Positions 32,698 through 35,457 of a stretch of DNA of 35,457 bases are shown here, in pieces (position 1 is the first letter of the stretch; every line of letters begins with the position of its first letter). The notes under the pieces were generated by a model. The model ran no database searches. It saw only the letters and a program-made list of their open reading frames with translations, and was not told the DNA's origin. The DNA comes from Actinomycetes bacterium (GTDB taxonomy: Bacteria; Actinomycetota; Acidimicrobiia; Acidimicrobiales; JAMCPL01). The stretch is taken from the NCBI GenBank assembly GCA_021846515.1, contig JAJZWU010000022.1, positions 1 through 35,457 of the forward strand. Reading direction: 5' to 3'. Both the position numbers and the translations under genes were made by a program.

Positions 32698-33722
32698 CTA
32701 CGGCTCCTTGCTCTCATCCATGGGTTTGTTGCCATCCTCTCAGTTGTAGATGCCTCTGCGTCGCGAATAGTACGTCCGGTGTAGTTCATGAATACGTCGT
32801 CCAGTGTAGGTCTGGCGACCCTCACTGATTTGATTGGTATGGATAATTCTGCAAACAATCGTGGAACGAATTGTTCTCCACCGGGTACGTGGAATGCGAC
32901 CGACCCCTCACTCTCTGATGAATCGAGCCCAAAATGGTCCTTTAGGACAGAGATGGCATCTTTGTTGTTATCCGTCTGTATCTCTATACGATCCTTTCCT
33001 ATTGATCCTTTGAGTGCCTCGGGCGTATCCAGCGCAACTATGGTCCCGTTATCGATAATTGCTATACGGTCACAGTTCTCCGCTTCGTCCATGTAGTGTG
33101 TGGTTAGGAAGATGGTTATGTCTTCTTGCTTGCGTAATTCATGTATGTAGTTCCATATGTGGCTTCTTGTCTGTGGGTCCAGGCCAACTGTCGGCTCATC
33201 AAGGAAGAGTACCCGCGGGGCATGCAGTAATCCTCTGGCTATTTCCAAACGGCGCTTCATTCCACCTGAGAAGGTCTTTACCTCGTTCTTGCGGCGTTCC
33301 CAGAGGCCAACCATCTCCATCACCTGTTCCAGCCTGGAACGTACCTGCTGGCGGGGGACCCCATACAGATCTGCATGGAACCTCAGGTTTTCTTCGGCTG
33401 TCAGGTAGTCGTCAAGGGTGGTGTCCTGAAATACCAGTCCGATCCTGCGGCGGACCTCGGTGCGATCTTTTACGACGTCGAATCCCGCTACATGTGCCGT
33501 TCCGCCAGAGGGGATTACAAGGGTGCACAGCATTTTTATAGTGGTAGATTTCCCGGCGCCATTGGGGCCCAAAAAACCAAAGGTCTCGCCGGGTGCAACG
33601 GAAAGACTGATACCTTTTACAGCGGCCAGATCGCCATAATTCTTTTTTAGGGCATTTACCTCGACGGCAATGTCAGATTGCCGTGTCGTCGGAGTAGCGG
33701 TTTTCGTGGGTGAGGCTGGCAT
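32694..33722 (-). CDS. ABC exporter ATP-binding protein (DrrA-like)
   Basis: 342 residues from ATG 33722. Walker A G-P-N-G-A-G-K-S-T-T, Q-loop F-Q-D, signature F-S-G-G-M-K-R-R-L, Walker B F-L-D-E-P-T-V-G-L-D and H-loop T-T-H-Y are all present; the C-terminal region has R-P-T-L-D-D-V-F-M, typical for DrrA-type ATPases. It energises the adjacent permease. An ATG three codons earlier (33731) overlaps the -10 hexamer of a near-consensus promoter and would not be in the transcript, which decides the start at 33722. The last 30 residues are basic. Confidence 0.94.
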   Translation of the reverse strand: MPASPTKTATPTTRQSDIAVEVNALKKNYGDLAAVKGISLSVAPGETFGFLGPNGAGKSTTIKMLCTLVIPSGGTAHVAGFDVVKDRTEVRRRIGLVFQDTTLDDYLTAEENLRFHADLYGVPRQQVRSRLEQVMEMVGLWERRKNEVKTFSGGMKRRLEIARGLLHAPRVLFLDEPTVGLDPQTRSHIWNYIHELRKQEDITIFLTTHYMDEAENCDRIAIIDNGTIVALDTPEALKGSIGKDRIEIQTDNNKDAISVLKDHFGLDSSESEGSVAFHVPGGEQFVPRLFAELSIPIKSVRVARPTLDDVFMNYTGRTIRDAEASTTERMATNPWMRARSRR

Positions 33723-33729
33723 ATTCCTC

Positions 33730-33757
33730 ATTATACCATAATGATACTATTGGTCAA
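33730..33757 (-). promoter_or_regulatory. Near-consensus promoter of ABC exporter operon, leaderless
   Basis: On the minus strand TTGACC (33757-33752), 16-nt spacer, TATAAT (33735-33730), then 7 nt to the ATG at 33722. Five of six and six of six matches to the sigma-70-type consensus. No ribosome binding site at normal spacing. Confidence 0.7.
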
Positions 33758-33796
33758 ACCATTTTGTGATTAAAACATCTGTGGTAGGGCTGCAAT

Positions 33797-35224
33797 TTAC
33801 CTGCTGGAGAAGGATGGGTAGCGTTCTCTCCATTGTATTGTCTCTTCCAGCTGGGATGACAGCCTGAACAGCGTTGCTTCTTCCCATGGACATCCTATCA
33901 GTTGTATGCCTATTGGCGTGTCACCGGCGGTCATGTGGACAGGCAGAGAGATGGCGGGTTGTCCGGATATATTGAACGGGGCAGTGAGTACGGCCATTTG
34001 GAATACCTGCATTGCAGGAGTACCGGAGGAGGCTCCCTCGTGGACTGCTGCCAGTATTTCCCCTGCGTGCGGTGGCTGTATGGTCATTGACGGCGCAAGC
34101 ATCACATCAAAATCTCTTCCCCATGGAGCCATCATCTTCCTTGTCAGCCGTTGAAGGTCGTGGACGGATCTAACGTAAGCCAGACTGTCGACAGCCTTGG
34201 CTGCGGCCAGATTGGCCTGTATGTGTGGCTCTGCTTTTTCCCAGTCCGCATCATAATCTGCCAGGCCACTGTTTATGACGTTTAGCAGGGGAGCCAGGTA
34301 CTCGGGAGGTACGTCCAGAGATACCTGTTCTATGTTGTGTCCGAGTGACTCCAGGGTGCGGGCAGTCATTTCAACGGCCTCAATATATGCGGGATCGATA
34401 GGCATACCAAGCGGAGCCTCTTTCAACACCCCAATACGCAGCTTTCCGGGATCTGTACCTACTTCGGACAGGAATGGCCGATTTGGCGCCGGAGCATTAT
34501 ACCACTGTCCATTATCGGGTCCACAGGTGACATCCAGTATGGCTGCGGTACTGGCTACATCTCTGGTGAGTACTCCTTCAACCGCGCCTCCTTCCCAGTA
34601 GGTTACCAGCGTAGGCGTACGTCCTCTGCTGACTTTCATCCCAACCAGGCCGCAACATGATGCAGGTATACGTATCGAGCCACCACCATCATTTCCGTGA
34701 GCAACTGAGAATACGCCGGCAGCTGCAGCTGCAGCTGCTCCTCCACTTGATCCACCAGGTGTGAGTTCCAGATTCCAGGGATTGCGTGATAGGCCGTAGC
34801 GATCATTCTCTGCTGCTGTAATAGGCCCAAACTCCGGCGTGTTGGTGCGTCCTGTCAGGATAAATCCTGCCTGCTTGAATGACTCTACGATCAGCTCGCT
34901 TTCATCTGATGGCTCATCCGGCACTGCCCAAGAACCATAGGTGACCGGCCAGCCGGCTACCTTGCTAAGGTCTTTTATGGGAATTGGAACTCCGAAGAAC
35001 GGAGGTAGCTCCTCTGGATCGGAGTGCATGATCCTGTCTGTAGCAGCGACGGCCTCAGCTATAGCCTCTTCGTCGTTTCGCCATATGACCGCGTTGATCT
35101 TCGGATTGATAGTATCTATACGCTGGAGTGTTGACTCCATTACTTCTACTGGGCTTACCTGTTTGGTTATTATAGCTTCAGCTGTCTCCAGAGCAGTCGA
35201 CCATGAAGGTGTGTAATTTACCAT
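33797..35224 (-). CDS. Amidase signature family hydrolase
   Basis: 475 residues. The Ser-cisSer-Lys triad is visible: Lys84 (P-I-K-D-L-S), Ser159/Ser160 in G-G-S-S-G-G, Ser183 in D-G-G-G-S-I-R-I-P-A. Further landmarks are T-G-R-T-N-T-P-E-F and, near the C-terminus, F-N-I-S-G-Q-P-A-I-S-L-P. Family members hydrolyse amides from fatty-acid amides to cyclic-dimer nylon oligomers. There are no gatCB genes nearby and the sequence is not typical GatA, so a catabolic or detoxifying amidase is more likely than the tRNA amidotransferase subunit. An extended -10 (TG-G-TATAGT) lies 7 nt before the ATG. Confidence 0.9.
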   Translation of the reverse strand: MVNYTPSWSTALETAEAIITKQVSPVEVMESTLQRIDTINPKINAVIWRNDEEAIAEAVAATDRIMHSDPEELPPFFGVPIPIKDLSKVAGWPVTYGSWAVPDEPSDESELIVESFKQAGFILTGRTNTPEFGPITAAENDRYGLSRNPWNLELTPGGSSGGAAAAAAAGVFSVAHGNDGGGSIRIPASCCGLVGMKVSRGRTPTLVTYWEGGAVEGVLTRDVASTAAILDVTCGPDNGQWYNAPAPNRPFLSEVGTDPGKLRIGVLKEAPLGMPIDPAYIEAVEMTARTLESLGHNIEQVSLDVPPEYLAPLLNVINSGLADYDADWEKAEPHIQANLAAAKAVDSLAYVRSVHDLQRLTRKMMAPWGRDFDVMLAPSMTIQPPHAGEILAAVHEGASSGTPAMQVFQMAVLTAPFNISGQPAISLPVHMTAGDTPIGIQLIGCPWEEATLFRLSSQLEETIQWRERYPSFSSR

Positions 35225-35231
35225 AGAGTAA

Positions 35232-35240
35232 ACTATACCA
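35232..35240 (-). promoter_or_regulatory. Extended -10 of amidase gene, leaderless layout
   Basis: TG-G-TATAGT on the minus strand (hexamer 35237-35232) ends 7 nt before the ATG at 35224. No ribosome binding site. Confidence 0.5.
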
Positions 35241-35357
35241 GGTGTAGATATCCAATATGGATATTCGGCATATTGTTTTACTCCTGTGAGCGCTATTGTA
35301 CACAGCTGTACTGTGCAGTGCTATAGTTGCGTACTGGCAGTTGTACCAGCGGTCGGC

Positions 35358-35430
35358 GCCCCCTTAGCTCAGTCGGCAGAGCACAGCCATGGTAAGGCTG
35401 GTGTCGTGGGTTCGATTCCCACAGGGGGCT
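35358..35430 (+). tRNA. tRNA-Thr (GGT)
   Basis: 73 nt. Acceptor GCCCCCT pairs fully with AGGGGGC (35423-35429). The anticodon stem CAGCC/GGCTG encloses ATGGTAA, anticodon GGT. D loop and T arm (GTGGG-TTCGATT-CCCAC) are canonical. CCA is not encoded: the discriminator T35430 is followed by CGG. A TATAGT at 35322-35327 may be its -10. Confidence 0.95.
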
Positions 35431-35457
35431 CGGTAAAAGTCCAGGTCAGCGGGTATA

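Overview
The window looks like chromosomal DNA of a medium-G+C actinobacterium (roughly half G+C by eye; I did not count it). Supporting traits are an MptB-type polyprenol-phosphate mannosyltransferase, a LytR-CpsA-Psr protein with a LytR_C tail, a DrrAB-type ABC exporter, an aspartokinase gene with an internal start for a separate beta subunit, 'DTR' surface repeats of the actinobacterial kind, and many start codons placed 6-8 nt after a -10 box with no ribosome binding site (leaderless mRNAs). Acidimicrobiia or a relative is my best guess, but no marker here fixes the class. I see no phage, transposase or CRISPR array.

Layout. 1-4.8 kb is a patchwork: a membrane-anchored alpha/beta-hydrolase-like protein, a lone flagellar rod gene (flgC) diverging from a small unknown gene, a mazEF toxin-antitoxin pair, a YwiC-like membrane protein and a vapBC toxin-antitoxin pair. 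4.8-8.0 kb holds an overlapping pair, an FGGY-family kinase and a sphingosine-1-phosphate-lyase-like PLP enzyme. A GNAT acetyltransferase, a lone moaC, and a 1274-residue secreted protein with 14 Cys-paired propeller-like repeats, a TIG domain and three DTR domains follow. sufB with a four-Cys partner comes next, then an aldo/keto reductase-LMW phosphatase-phoU operon.

18-26 kb carries lysC-asd (first steps of aspartate-family amino acid synthesis) behind an LCP cell-wall ligase, a divergent unknown membrane protein, citrate synthase and a TesB-type thioesterase converging on a shared hairpin. 26-35.5 kb has a GtrA-like protein, YajQ, tRNA-Tyr, a dienelactone hydrolase, MptB, a PAT-type acetyltransferase, the DrrAB exporter, an amidase and tRNA-Thr.

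Functional links: lysC and asd act consecutively; LCP, MptB, GtrA and the repeat protein all point to cell-envelope building. The least conventional module is the kinase plus S1P-lyase-like pair, which could phosphorylate and then cleave an amino-alcohol or similar substrate. The most striking non-coding signal is the recurrent leaderless promoter layout, seen at both toxin-antitoxin operons, moaC, the aldo/keto reductase, the LCP gene, yajQ, the ABC exporter and the amidase; one tRNA has the same geometry.
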